Origin: JBBPZA01 sp963797015
Lineage (GTDB): Bacteria > Actinomycetota > Thermoleophilia > Solirubrobacterales > Solirubrobacteraceae
Direction: 5' to 3'
Assembly: GCA_963797015.1 (NCBI GenBank)
Contig: CAWCNV010000003.1
Location: forward strand, 124,001-188,000
DNA: 64,000 bases
Shown here: positions 32,696 through 41,699 of the stretch, piece after piece
How the letters are laid out: each line of letters starts with the position of its first letter
Position numbering within the stretch: the first letter of the stretch is position 1
The notes under the pieces: model-generated
What the model was told of the DNA's origin: nothing
What the model saw: the letters and a program-made list of their open reading frames with translations, nothing else
The model's database searches: none
Made by a program: the position numbers and the translations under genes

Positions 32696-33710
32696 GTGTC
32701 GAACGTGCTGACCTCGGAGGAGCTCGCCGAAGCGCTGGCGGCTGCGCTCGCCGAGCAGCTACCGGGACCGGTCGAGGTGCGCGGGCTCGAACGGCTCACC
32801 GGCGGAGCCAGCCGCGAGACGTGGTCGTTCGACGCCGTCGACTCCAACGAGGACCGCTACGCGCTCATCCTCAGACGCGACTTCCCGGAGCGTACGGAGC
32901 CGGGCGACCAGGCCGTCGGTGAGCTCGAGCGCTCCGTCGAGCTCGCGCTCCATCGCGCGCTGCATGCCGCCGGCGCGCCCGTCCCGCGGCCGCTCGGGCC
33001 GCTCCCCGAGCAAGCGGGTCTGCGCGACTGCTACGTGATGGAGCGAGTCGACGGCGAGAGCCGGCCACGCGCGATCGCGCGCAAGCCGGAGCTCGCCGAC
33101 GTCCGAGCACGCCTGGCGGTGGACACGGGACGCGCACTCGCGACGATCCATGCGGTCGACACCGTCGAGCGTCCCCGGCCTGCCGTACAGCGGCCCGGAC
33201 GAGCAGCTCGCGCTCGTGCGGCGGATGCTGGACCAGGGTCCGGCGCCGCGCCCCGCGCTGGAGCTGGGCCTGCGGTGGTGTCGCGAGCGCAGGCCCGAGC
33301 CGTCGGGCGAGCCGCGGCTGGTCCACGGCGACTTTCGCAACGGGAACCTGATCGTCGGCGACGACGGTCTCCGCGCGGTGCTCGACTGGGAGTACGCGCA
33401 TCTGGGGGAGCCGCTCGAGGACATCGGCTTCATCTGCATGCGTCCGTGGCGGTTCGGCAACGACGACGCCGAGGCCGGCGGCTTCGGGCCGCGAGCGGAT
33501 CTATACCGCGCTTACGAGCAGGCGGGTGGCGAGCCCGTTGATCCTGAGCTCGTCCGCTTCTGGGAGGTCCTGGGCAGCCTCAAATGGGGAGCGCTGTGCG
33601 TGCTGCGCGGCATGGAGCACGCATCCGGCCAGAAGCGGTCCGTGGAGCTCGCGGCGATCGGCCGCCGGGTGGCCGAGACCGAGTACGACCTCCTCGAGCT
33701 GCTGACCTGA
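32696..33710 (+). pseudogene. Aminoglycoside-phosphotransferase-fold kinase, split by one frameshift
   Basis: Reads as one kinase-like protein of about 337 residues if one base near 33172-33176 is removed. First half (32696 to about 33172): LERLTGGASRETWSF (glycine loop), YALILRRDFPE and CYVMERVDGES. Second half in the next frame: PGLPYSGPDEQLALVRRM, the catalytic loop LVHGDFRNGN and the metal motif LDWEYAHLGEPLEDIGF. Dropping T33172 or one C of the CCCC run restores VERPGLPYSG across the join. Members of this family next to acyl-CoA dehydrogenases are thought to phosphorylate CoA-pathway substrates. GTG at 32696. It may be an intact gene with a sequence error. Confidence 0.8.
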
Positions 33711-33712
33711 TC

Positions 33713-34075
33713 GTGCCCGTCGATCGTCCCGCAGCCAACGAGCTGATCGCATCCGCCGCGGAGCACCTGGCGGTCGACGTGCGCCCGGCGCTGGACGGGC
33801 ACCGAGCGTTCGAGGCGCTGATCACGGCCAACCTGCTGGCCATCGCGTTGCGCGAGCTCGAGCTCGGGCCCGAGCTGCGGGCCGCCGACCAGCGCGACCT
33901 CGCGCGTCTGCTGGGACGCGACGGCTCGCTCGAGGAGCTCGAGGCGAGCCTGGCCGCGCAGATCCGTGGAGGCGAGCTCGGAGACCGCTGGACGGAGGTC
34001 CTCGCCGTGCTTCGCGAGAGCGCTCGGCGTCGGCTGCGCATCGCCAATCCCCAGTACCTGCCCGAGGAGGCCTGA
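33713..34075 (+). CDS. DUF6285-type small helical protein
   Basis: 120 residues: PVDRPAANELIASAAEHLAV, HRAFEALITANLLAIALREL and ESARRRLRIANPQYL. This matches the small helical proteins commonly found between an APH-type kinase and an acyl-CoA dehydrogenase gene (DUF6285, by recollection). Function unknown. GTG at 33713 lies 2 bases after the kinase stop, and the ACAD gene begins 5 bases after its own stop, so the three are one operon. Confidence 0.75.
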   Translation: MPVDRPAANELIASAAEHLAVDVRPALDGHRAFEALITANLLAIALRELELGPELRAADQRDLARLLGRDGSLEELEASLAAQIRGGELGDRWTEVLAVLRESARRRLRIANPQYLPEEA

Positions 34076-34080
34076 TCACG

Positions 34081-35304
34081 ATGGACTTCGAGCTGTCCGA
34101 GAAGGTGGTCGAGCTTCGCGATCGCCTCGTGGCGTTCATGGACGAGCGCGTGTACCCGGCCGAGCCCGAGGTGCGGGAGTTCGTCGAGCGTATGGGCGGC
34201 GACCGGATCGCGCCCGTGATCGAGGACCTAAAGCGCGCGGCGCGCGAGGCCGGGCTGTGGAACCTCTGGATGCCCGACCCCGAGTACGGACCGGGACTCT
34301 CCAACCTCGAGTACGCACCGCTGTGCGAGGTCATGGGGCGTTCGCTGATCGGCCCGGAGGTCTTCAACTGCAGCTTCCCCGACACCGGCAACATGGAGGT
34401 GCTCGCCCTGTTCGGCAGCCCCGAGCAGAAGGAGCGCTGGCTGTATCCGCTGCTCGAGGGCGAGATCCGCTCGGCGTTCGCGATGACCGAGCCCGGAGCG
34501 GCATCGTCGGACCCCACCAACATCGAGTCCACGATCGCCCGCGACGGCGACGGCTACCTCGTCAACGGGCACAAGTGGTACATCACCGGCGCGTCCGATC
34601 CTCGCTGCGAGGTCTTCCTCTTCTTCGGGCTCTCGGAAGCCGGCGCGCCACGCCACGCACGCCATTCGCTGATCCTCGTGCCCGCCCGTGCTCCGGGAGT
34701 GGCGGTCGTGCGCAACATGCGCGTCCTGGGCTTCGACGACGCGCCCTCGGGACACGCGGAGGTCTCCTTCGAGGAGGTACGGGTCCCGTCGGCGAACATG
34801 CTCCTCGGCGAGGGTCGGGGCTTCGAGATCGCTCAGGCGCGCCTGGGTCCCGGGCGCATCCACCACTGCATGCGCGCCGTCGGCATGTGCGAGCGCGCGT
34901 TGGAGCTCATGGCCGACAGGGCCCTCACGCGCACGGCGTTCGGTCAGCGCCTGGCGGACATGGGCGTGGTGCGCCACCAGATCGCCGAGTCGCGCATCGA
35001 GATCGAGCAGCTGCGGCTTCTTACGCTGCATACGGCGTGGATGGTCGACCGTGTCGGGGGACGCGCTGCGCGCTCCCAGCTCGCCCAGCTCAAGGTCGCC
35101 GCCGCCAACACGGGCCAGAGGGTGCTCGACCGGGCGATCCAGGTCCACGGCGCCGCCGGGCTCTCCCAGGACCTGCCGCTGGCCCAGATCTACGCCGGAA
35201 TGCGCGCGCTGCGCTTCGGCGACGGGCCCGACGAGGTCCACCGCGAGACGATCGCCAAGCTCGAGCTCAAGGGAAGGACCGATGCACTAGCGTCCCGGCG
35301 GTGA
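34081..35304 (+). CDS. Acyl-CoA dehydrogenase (kinase-linked type)
   Basis: 407-residue flavoprotein: MDFELSEKVVELRDRLVAFM, FAMTEPGAASSDPTNI (FAD contact), NGHKWYITGASDPRCEVFLF, RTAFGQRLADMGVVRHQIAE and IQVHGAAGLSQDLPLAQIYAG, with the C-terminal RFGDGPDEVHRETIAKLEL. This is the human ACAD10/11-like subgroup that pairs with APH-type kinases. In ACAD11-type systems a 4-hydroxyacyl-CoA is phosphorylated and then dehydrogenated; the same could hold here (inference). GAGGAGG upstream of the ATG. Its stop overlaps the next GTG. Confidence 0.92.
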   Translation: MDFELSEKVVELRDRLVAFMDERVYPAEPEVREFVERMGGDRIAPVIEDLKRAAREAGLWNLWMPDPEYGPGLSNLEYAPLCEVMGRSLIGPEVFNCSFPDTGNMEVLALFGSPEQKERWLYPLLEGEIRSAFAMTEPGAASSDPTNIESTIARDGDGYLVNGHKWYITGASDPRCEVFLFFGLSEAGAPRHARHSLILVPARAPGVAVVRNMRVLGFDDAPSGHAEVSFEEVRVPSANMLLGEGRGFEIAQARLGPGRIHHCMRAVGMCERALELMADRALTRTAFGQRLADMGVVRHQIAESRIEIEQLRLLTLHTAWMVDRVGGRAARSQLAQLKVAAANTGQRVLDRAIQVHGAAGLSQDLPLAQIYAGMRALRFGDGPDEVHRETIAKLELKGRTDALASRR

Positions 35305-35501
35305 CGCCCGCCTCCTGGGAGGAGAGAGCGCTGCCGGACCCGCCCGCGGGGCTGTCCGCGGCGGAGGCGCAGGCGCTCACCGAGGCGCTCGAGACCGAGC
35401 TCCAGAAGCAGTCCGAGCTGCTCGACGAGTCGCTTGCGAACGTGTTCGAGCACATCCCGTGGCTGCTGCGCGGGCCCGTGCGCAGGCTCGCCGGGGCATG
35501 A
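35301..35501 (+). CDS. Small helical protein, 66 residues, unknown
   Basis: Begins VTPASWEERALPDPPAGLSA, then one long amphipathic helix (EAQALTEALETELQKQSELLDESLANV) and the end IPWLLRGPVRRLAGA. GTG overlaps the ACAD stop (GTGA) and the stop overlaps the next ATG (ATGA), so it is translated as part of the operon. No family recognised. Confidence 0.6.
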   Translation: MTPASWEERALPDPPAGLSAAEAQALTEALETELQKQSELLDESLANVFEHIPWLLRGPVRRLAGA

Positions 35502-36340
35502 TCGCGGCGGCGCTGGAGGGGCGCGCCGAGATCGCCAAGCTCGCGCGCCTGCTCGCGCTCGAGCCCGGCGCGCTCGAGTACCTCGAGGCGGCGGGGCCCG
35601 ATGACATCGCGCGCTATCGCGAGCAGGCCACGAACCTGCTCTACGACGCCGACCGCGTGCGGCTCAAGCGCATGGCTGACGCGAGCCGCCTGCTCCCCTC
35701 GCAGGTGCTGGCCACGATCGGCGAGAGGACGCTCGGGCCGCTGCTGTGCGCGCGGCTCACCGGCCTGCTCGACCCGCGGCGCGCGATCGAGATCGCCGAG
35801 CACCTTCCCCCGCCGTTCCTTGCCGAGCTCGGCGCCGAGATGGATCCGCGGCGCGCCACGGAGGTGATCTCCGGCATGGACCCGGAGCAGGTGGCCGAGG
35901 TCGCGGGCGAGATGGCGGTTCGCGGCGAGCACGTGGCGATGGGGCGCTTTGTCGCCCACCTCTCCGACCCCGCGCTGGCCGCGTGCGTGGAGATCGTCGG
36001 CGACGCCGACCTGCTCCGCATCGGGCTCGTGCTCGAGGGCAAGGAGCGGCTCGCCCAGATCGCCGAGCTGCTGTCCGAGAAGCGGCTCGTCGCCCTCGCC
36101 CGCGCGGCCGTCGACGACGGCCTGTGGCCGGAGCTGCTCAACCTCGCCGAGCATCTGCCCGAGGCCGAGCGCTGCCGGCTCGCGCGGGTCGTGTTCGGAG
36201 CGCTCGAGGACGAGGAGATCCCCGACCTCGCGCGGACGGTCGAGGCCGAGGGGCTCGTCGAGGCGGTTCACCCGCTGGTGGCGTGCCTCGACGATGCCGC
36301 GCGCGAGCGAGTGGCCGAGCTCGCGCCGCAGCTCGCCTGA
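35498..36340 (+). CDS. All-helical repeat protein, MgtE N-domain-like pattern
   Basis: 280 residues with no membrane segment. Repeated helix pairs of about 28 residues, e.g. LLDPRRAIEIAEHLPPPFLA followed by MDPRRATEVISGMDPEQVA, recall the superhelical N-domain of MgtE or FliG-type proteins, but no transporter part follows. Function unknown. ATG overlaps the stop of the 66-residue gene. Last gene of the kinase-DUF6285-ACAD operon. Confidence 0.6.
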   Translation: MIAAALEGRAEIAKLARLLALEPGALEYLEAAGPDDIARYREQATNLLYDADRVRLKRMADASRLLPSQVLATIGERTLGPLLCARLTGLLDPRRAIEIAEHLPPPFLAELGAEMDPRRATEVISGMDPEQVAEVAGEMAVRGEHVAMGRFVAHLSDPALAACVEIVGDADLLRIGLVLEGKERLAQIAELLSEKRLVALARAAVDDGLWPELLNLAEHLPEAERCRLARVVFGALEDEEIPDLARTVEAEGLVEAVHPLVACLDDAARERVAELAPQLA

Positions 36341-36370
36341 GCGAGTCCGTCGCCCCACGCAGCGGGCCGC

Positions 36371-36376
36371 TAGAGT
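36371..36376 (+). promoter_or_regulatory. Putative -10 box of the quinone oxidoreductase gene (leaderless)
   Basis: TAGAGT, 8 bases before the GTG at 36385, the same hexamer as upstream of nagA. Confidence 0.45.
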
Positions 36377-36384
36377 CGCCCGCC

Positions 36385-37326
36385 GTGCTCGCCGCGGTCA
36401 TCGAGGACGGACAGGTCAGCTCGCAGGAGCGACCCGATCCCGCGCCGGGCACGGGCGAGGTGCTGGTCCGCGTGCGGGCGGCGGGCATCAACGGCGCCGA
36501 CCTCCTCCAGCGCCGCGGGCTCTACCCGGCGCCGCCGGGCTCGCCGTCCGACATCCCGGGCCTCGAGCTCGCGGGCGAGGTGGTCGCACGGGGCTCGGAC
36601 GCCGAGCGCTTCGCCGAGGGCGACCGCGTGATGGCGGTCGTCGGCGGCGGGGGCCAGGCGGAGCTCGCGGTCGTCCACGAGCGCGCGGCCACGCCGGTGC
36701 CGGCGGCGCTCGACTGGCGGCGCGCCGGCGGCGTGCCCGAGGTGTTCACGACGGCCCACGACGCGCTGTTCACCCAGGGCGGCCTGCAGGTAGGCGAGCG
36801 TCTGCTCGTGCACGGCTCGGCCGGCGGCGTGGGAACCGCCGCCGTGCAGTTGGGCCGCGCCGCCGGCGCGGAGGTGGTCGCGACCGTGCGCCGCGAGGAG
36901 GCGCGCGCGGAAGTGGCGAAGCTGGGGGCGAAGGCGGTCGATCCCGAGGGCTTCGCTGACGAGGGCCCGTTCGACGTGATCCTCGAGCTGGTCGGTGCGC
37001 CCAACATTCCGGCGAACGTCGGCGCGCTCGCCACCGGTGGTCGCATCTGCGTGATCGGGATCGGCGCCGGCGCGAAGGCCGAGCTCAACCTCGGCGCGCT
37101 GATGGGTAAGCGCGCCCGCGTGACGGGCTCGACCCTGCGCGCGCGGCCGCTCGAGGGCAAGGCGGTCGCGGCGCGCGCGCTGGAGCGCCACGTGCTGCCT
37201 CTGTTCGACCGCGGCCTGATCGACGTGCCCGTCGCGGAGACCTTCCCGCTCGAGCAGGTGTCGGACGCCTACGAGCGCTTCGCGGCCGGCGGCAAGCTGG
37301 GGAAGATCGTCCTCGAGCTGGGCTGA
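36385..37326 (+). CDS. Zinc-independent quinone oxidoreductase (MDR family)
   Basis: 313 residues of the NADPH:quinone reductase/zeta-crystallin group. N-terminal GroES-like domain (GEVLVRVRAAGINGADLLQR, ADIPGLELAGEVV-type strand), Rossmann motif LLVHGSAGGVGTAAVQLGRA, and FERFAAGG-type end (AYERFAAGGKLGKIVLEL). The zinc-binding Cys residues of alcohol dehydrogenases are absent. Reduces quinones or enones with NADPH; true substrate unknown. Own promoter, 44 bases after the preceding gene. Confidence 0.9.
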   Translation: MLAAVIEDGQVSSQERPDPAPGTGEVLVRVRAAGINGADLLQRRGLYPAPPGSPSDIPGLELAGEVVARGSDAERFAEGDRVMAVVGGGGQAELAVVHERAATPVPAALDWRRAGGVPEVFTTAHDALFTQGGLQVGERLLVHGSAGGVGTAAVQLGRAAGAEVVATVRREEARAEVAKLGAKAVDPEGFADEGPFDVILELVGAPNIPANVGALATGGRICVIGIGAGAKAELNLGALMGKRARVTGSTLRARPLEGKAVAARALERHVLPLFDRGLIDVPVAETFPLEQVSDAYERFAAGGKLGKIVLELG

Positions 37327-37330
37327 GGAG

Positions 37331-37519
37331 CTAGACGCCCTCTTCGAGCGTCGGATCCTCCTCGGCCACCGGGACCTCCTCGGCCGCGTGCACCGAGCAC
37401 AGCGGCCGGCCGCCGGACTCGAGCGTTGTCTCGATCTCGCGCTGAGTCAGGGGCGCGCCGCACTCCTCGCAGCGGCGAGGGATCGCAGGGTCGAGCGTGT
37501 GCTCCTCGAGGTCGGCCAT
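37331..37519 (-). CDS. Small zinc-finger-like acidic protein, 62 residues
   Basis: MADLEEHTLDPAIPRRCEEC: a CxxC (CEEC) followed after 24 residues by C and H (LCSVHAAEE) suggests a single zinc site like the DksA/TraR type, in a small acidic protein. Convergent with the quinone oxidoreductase. ATG has TAGTCT 8 bases upstream and no ribosome-binding site. A regulatory role is a guess. Confidence 0.55.
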   Translation of the reverse strand: MADLEEHTLDPAIPRRCEECGAPLTQREIETTLESGGRPLCSVHAAEEVPVAEEDPTLEEGV

Positions 37520-37527
37520 TCCCGTGG

Positions 37528-37533
37528 AGACTA
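37528..37533 (-). promoter_or_regulatory. Putative -10 box of the 62-residue zinc-finger gene (leaderless)
   Basis: Minus-strand TAGTCT, 8 bases before the ATG at 37519. It includes the stop codon of the upstream glycosylase-like gene. Confidence 0.4.
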
Positions 37534-38136
37534 GTACGGCGGCAGCTCTGAGTACCACTGCCCGAGCATGCGGAACGAGCTCCAGAACGCGCGCTTGCTC
37601 GGCTCGTCGTCGAGGGCCTCGTCGATGTTTGGCACCACGAGCGCGTCGATCGACGGCGTGAGCTCCTGGATGACGCCCTGCTCGGGTTCCACCGTCCGCG
37701 CCAGCGGCACGTCGAGCTCGTTGAGAACCGCGAGCGCGTCGTCGCCCATCGCCACCACGATCCGTGGCTGGACGATCGCCAGCTCCTCGACAACACGCGC
37801 CACGCAGGCGGGATCGGCCACCGCCGGGTCCCCGACCGGACACTTCACGCAGAGCGTCCCGTACACGGACAGCGGATCGATGCTCAGGCGCCGCAACGAC
37901 TTCATCAGCGCGGTGCCCGAGCGACCGTAGAAGGCGACGCCCTCCTCGATCTCGGCCGGTCGCGCGGCGTGCTTGAGGAGGAAGACGTCGGCCTGGGGAT
38001 GGCCCGAGCCGAGCACCGGCATCAGGTTCCCGCGCGGGCAATGGGGGCAGGCCTGCAGGTCGCGCGTGAAGGAGTTCAGCTCGCGGATCGCCCGCTCGAG
38101 GTACTTCTCACGGATCTCGTCGTCGGTCGCGGGCAT
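37531..38136 (-). CDS. Uracil-DNA glycosylase-superfamily protein (divergent)
   Basis: 201 residues. The arrangement fits an iron-sulfur uracil-DNA glycosylase: ACPHCPRGNLMPVLGSGHPQ, GVAFYGRSGTALMKSLRRLS, YGTLCVKCPVGDPAVADPAC and the strand IVVAMGDDALAVLNEL. Cys pairs CPHC and CVKC plus a later Cys may bind 4Fe-4S. The usual first catalytic motif (GExPG with Glu/Asp) is changed to LKHAARP, so activity is in doubt. ATG at 38136 is used; an upstream ATG-like start at 38184 adds 16 unconserved residues. Confidence 0.72.
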   Translation of the reverse strand: MPATDDEIREKYLERAIRELNSFTRDLQACPHCPRGNLMPVLGSGHPQADVFLLKHAARPAEIEEGVAFYGRSGTALMKSLRRLSIDPLSVYGTLCVKCPVGDPAVADPACVARVVEELAIVQPRIVVAMGDDALAVLNELDVPLARTVEPEQGVIQELTPSIDALVVPNIDEALDDEPSKRAFWSSFRMLGQWYSELPPY

Positions 38137-38183
38137 CGGCCCACCACCATTAGACGGCTCGGGTCCCGCTCCTTGCCGGTGCA

Positions 38184-40034
38184 TCAGGACTTGCGCCGCG
38201 CGCCGACCTTGGTCTGCAGGAACTTGAGCGCCTGGACGTAGAGCAGGTTGGCCGGCTTGCGGACGATGTCGGCGTCGCGCAGCGACTCGAGGAACTCCTC
38301 GGGACCGTCGAAGTCGCGCATGCGGATACGGGCGCTGCCCAGGCCCTGCACGACGTGCGCGTCGGACCCCGCGCCGGCCGGGATCCGGTACTTGGCGGCG
38401 AAGCGGGCAGCCTCCTCATTGAAGCGCCCGACCGCGACCCGCGGGTTGTAGACCTCGATCGCGTCCACTTCGTCGACGACGCCGAGCAGGTGCTCGTAGT
38501 CGGGTACGGAGTGCATGCGGTCGAACGGGTGGGGGACGTAGACGAGCCCGCCCTGGCGCTTGATCTCGGCGATCGTGTCGGCCAGCGACATCCCGCGCGC
38601 GATCTTCTCCTCGATGAAGAGCCCGATGACCTCGCCCTGGTCGGCGGTCTTGACCTCCTCGCCGACGATCACCTTGATGCCCTCTGCGCGCCTGTGGGCC
38701 TCGAGCGCGCCCGAGATCTCGTTGTGGTCGGTCACCGCGATCGCGCCCAGGCCGCGCTCGCGGGCGGCGGCGAGCAGCGCGTCGACGGGCGTCGCGCAGT
38801 CGTGCGAGTGGTCGGTGTGCATGTGCAGGTCGACGTCGATCAGAGGTCGGTTGCGCAGGCGCTCGCGGACCTTCGGGCGGGCACGGTCGTCGTGGCGGCG
38901 GGCCGCGAGGCCGGCGTAGACCTCCTCGAGCTGGTCGGCGACGCGCCCCCAGCCGAGCCGCTTGCGTGCTTCCTCGGCTCCGCCGCGAAGGCGTTCGCGC
39001 AGCTGCGTGTCGTCGACCAGCCGCGCGAGCTGGCCGGCGAGCGTCTGGACGTCGCGGGGCTCGAACAGCAGACCGCGCTCGCCCTCGAGCAGGACCTCCT
39101 CGTAGACGCCCAGCCGTGCGGCGACGGGGATCGCGCGCGCGCCGAGCGCCCGCACGAGCAGCCCGGGCGCCGGCGCCAGGCCGCCCGAGGCGCACACCAG
39201 CACGTCCGCCGATGCCAGCACCTCGTCCCCGGAGCACTCGTCGGGGCCGGTGAAGGTGACGCGCTCGCGCAGCGCCGGGCTGAGCGTGGAGGCGGTGGTC
39301 GCCCCCTCGGACGACCACACCGTCGCGCGCCAGGGACGCTCGCCGCCCAGCCGCCGCAGCGCGCGCAGGAACAGCCGCTGCGCCGGGCGTTCCTCCTCGA
39401 GGATGAAGGCGATGTTCAGCGGGTCGCCCTCGGGCCGCTCGGGGAGCACGTCGGCGCCAGGGGGGACGAGCCGGTAGTCGGCCGGGAAGTAGCGCTGCAT
39501 GAGGTCGCGGGTGGCGCCGAAGCTGGCGGTGCGGCCATCGAGTCGCCCGAACACCAGCTCGACCACGCGCCGCGCAACCTGGGTCGAGAGCACGCGCTCG
39601 GTGGGCGCGTGGAAGGTGCCGACGTTGAGCGCGCGCGAGTTGCGCAGAGCGGCGCTGGAAGTGCTCGGCGCGAACGGCTCATGCACGTGCACGAGGTCGA
39701 ACGGCGCGACGCCCAGCAGCTCCTCGACCGTGCGCGCGACGTCGATCGGCAGCGAGCGCCGCCTCGCGGACGCGAACGGCAGCACCTCGCCGACGCTCAG
39801 CACGCGGGGACCGTCCTTGGTGCCGAGCAGCGCGCCGGGATCGTCACGAGCGGCCCGCACCGCGCGACGCGACGCCCGCACCGCGGCCTCGGAAGACGAC
39901 GGCGCGACGATCGTCACCCGATGCCCGCGTCCGGTCAGCTCCTCCGCGACCCGGCGCACGAACAGATTGACCTCGTTGTGCGCCTCCCAGGCGTACGGCG
40001 TCACCTGGGCGACGGCGAAGGGCTCGGGCGGCAC
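38184..40034 (-). CDS. Glycosyltransferase (GT4-like) fused to a PHP phosphoesterase domain
   Basis: 616 residues. Residues about 5-370 are a GT-B glycosyltransferase: VAQVTPYAWEAHNEVNLFVR, FDLVHVHEPFAP, GTFHAPTERVL, YRLVPPGADVLPERP, ALGARAIPVAAR and GERGLLFEPRDVQTLAGQL. Residues about 390-600 are a PHP domain: DVDLHMHTDHSHDCATPVDA (HxH metal motif), AIAVTDHNEISG, VIVGEEVKT and AGSDAHVVQGLG. The fusion suggests that sugar transfer and a phosphoester cut act in one pathway (inference). GTG at 40034 is chosen because TATCCT lies 7 bases upstream; ATG at 40079 is the alternative. No signal peptide. Confidence 0.85.
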   Translation of the reverse strand: MPPEPFAVAQVTPYAWEAHNEVNLFVRRVAEELTGRGHRVTIVAPSSSEAAVRASRRAVRAARDDPGALLGTKDGPRVLSVGEVLPFASARRRSLPIDVARTVEELLGVAPFDLVHVHEPFAPSTSSAALRNSRALNVGTFHAPTERVLSTQVARRVVELVFGRLDGRTASFGATRDLMQRYFPADYRLVPPGADVLPERPEGDPLNIAFILEEERPAQRLFLRALRRLGGERPWRATVWSSEGATTASTLSPALRERVTFTGPDECSGDEVLASADVLVCASGGLAPAPGLLVRALGARAIPVAARLGVYEEVLLEGERGLLFEPRDVQTLAGQLARLVDDTQLRERLRGGAEEARKRLGWGRVADQLEEVYAGLAARRHDDRARPKVRERLRNRPLIDVDLHMHTDHSHDCATPVDALLAAARERGLGAIAVTDHNEISGALEAHRRAEGIKVIVGEEVKTADQGEVIGLFIEEKIARGMSLADTIAEIKRQGGLVYVPHPFDRMHSVPDYEHLLGVVDEVDAIEVYNPRVAVGRFNEEAARFAAKYRIPAGAGSDAHVVQGLGSARIRMRDFDGPEEFLESLRDADIVRKPANLLYVQALKFLQTKVGARRKS

Positions 40035-40041
40035 GGGCCGG

Positions 40042-40087
40042 AGGATAGAGCGGGGCGCTTGACCCGCCGCCCCCACCATGGTCTCAT
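40042..40087. promoter_or_regulatory. Divergent promoters of the fusion gene and the GMC gene
   Basis: Minus-strand TATCCT (40042-40047) lies 7 bases before the GTG at 40034. On the plus strand TTGACC (40059-40064), a 17-base spacer and TCTCAT (40082-40087) end 6 bases before the GMC ATG at 40094. Both transcripts would be leaderless. Confidence 0.45.
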
Positions 40088-40093
40088 CGGCCC

Positions 40094-41699
40094 ATGCCGG
40101 ATTACATCATCGTCGGCGCAGGTTCCGCCGGCTGCGTGCTCGCCGCGCGCCTGACCGAGGATCCCGACGCCAGCGTCACCCTGATCGAGGCCGGCCCGCC
40201 GGACACCGCGGACAACATCCACATCCCGGCCCAGTTCGGCTCGCTGTATCGCACCGCGGTCGACTGGGACTACGCGACCGTGCACGAGCCCCAGTGCGAT
40301 CGCCGCCGGATCTACCTGCCGCGCGGCAAGACGCTGGGCGGGTCCTCGTCGATCAACGCGATGGTCTACATCCGCGGCGCGCGTGCCGACTACGACGAGT
40401 GGGCTGCCGGTGGGGCGCGCGGCTGGAGCTACGCCGACCTGCTGCCCTACTTCAAGCGCGCCGAGGACAACGAGCGCGGCGCCGACGCGTTTCACGGCGC
40501 CGGCGGGCCGCTGGCGGTGAGCGAGGAGCGCTCACACAACGAGATGAGCTCTGCCTACCTCGAGGCCGCGCAGGCCTGCGGCCACCCGCTCAACGAGGAC
40601 TTCAACGGTGCCTGCCAGGACGGCGTCGGCCACTACCAGGTCACGTGCCGCGACGGACGCCGCTGCAGTGCGGCGGTCGCCTACCTGCACCCCGCGATGG
40701 AGCGTCCGAACCTCACCGTCGAGACCCACCTGCAGGTCCACCGCGTGCTGTTTGAGAACGGCCGCGCGGTGGGCGTGGCCGGCGAGCGTCTGTCGGAGCC
40801 GATCGAGCTGCGCGCCGACCGCGAGGTGATCCTCGCGGCGGGCGTCCTACAACTCGCCGCAGCTGCTGATGCTGTCAGGCGTCGGGCCGGCGGAGCTGCT
40901 CGAGTTCCTGCTCCTCGACGTGGTCCTCGACCAGCCACTCGTCGGCCAGAACCTGCAGGACCACGCAAACGCCGGCGGCGTGTGGCTGAGCTCACAGCCG
41001 GCCAGCCTGCTGCTGGGGATCGAGCCGCAGAACATCGAGCTGTGGACCGAGGAGGGCCTCGGACCGCTCGCCTCGAACGTCGCCGAGGTCGGTGGCTTCG
41101 TGCGCACCGTCGACGGCCTGCCCGCGCCGGACATCCAGTTCCACGCCGCGCCGGGGGTGTTCGCCGACGAGGGCCTGACGCCGGTGCCCGAGCACGGCTT
41201 CTCGTCGGGCGCGTGCGTGCTCAAGCCCGCGAGCCGGGGAAGCGTCTCGCTGGCCAGCGCCGACCCCACCGCCAAGCCGCTGATCCGCCACGAGTACTTC
41301 TCCGAGGCCTCGGACATGGAGACGATGATGCGCGGCGTGCGGATGGCGCTCGAGATGTGCCGCATGGAGCCGCTCGCCCAGTACTGCGAGACACCGTTCG
41401 CGACCTGCGAGGACCCCGACGACGACGACGCCCTGCGCGCCCACATCCGCAACTACGTCCAGACCCTCTATCACCCGACCAGCACGTGCGCGATCGGCTC
41501 GGTCGTCGACACGGAGCTGCGCGTGGAGGGCATCGAAGGACTGCGCGTGGTAGACGCCTCGGTGATGCCGAGCATCGTGCGCGGCAACACCAACGCGCCG
41601 ACGATCGCAATCGCCGAGCGAGCCTCGGACCTCATTGCCGGCCGCACGCCGCTCGCGCCGGAGGAGCCGGCGGCGGCGGGCGAGCCGGCCGCGGCGTAG
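40094..41699 (+). pseudogene. GMC-family oxidoreductase (choline dehydrogenase-like), split by one frameshift
   Basis: A flavoprotein of about 534 residues if one base near 40845 is removed. First frame: FAD motif YIIVGAGSAGCVLAARL, LPRGKTLGGSSSINAMVYIR and FNGACQDGVGHYQVTCRDG. After about 40845 the match moves one frame on: YNSPQLLMLSGVGPAELLE, VGQNLQDHANAG and the C-terminal active-site stretch YHPTSTCAIGSVVD to VMPSIVRGNTNAPTIAIAE. Dropping T40845 turns GGCGTCCTAC into GGCGCCTAC and restores AAGAYNSPQLL. All catalytic parts are present, so the break is recent or a sequence error. Oxidises an alcohol, substrate unknown. Confidence 0.85.

Noticed and set aside
33170..33178. Programmed ribosomal frameshifting in the kinase gene
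   Set aside because: No slippery heptamer, stop or pause structure is evident, and similar shifts occur in three unrelated genes, which favours error or decay.
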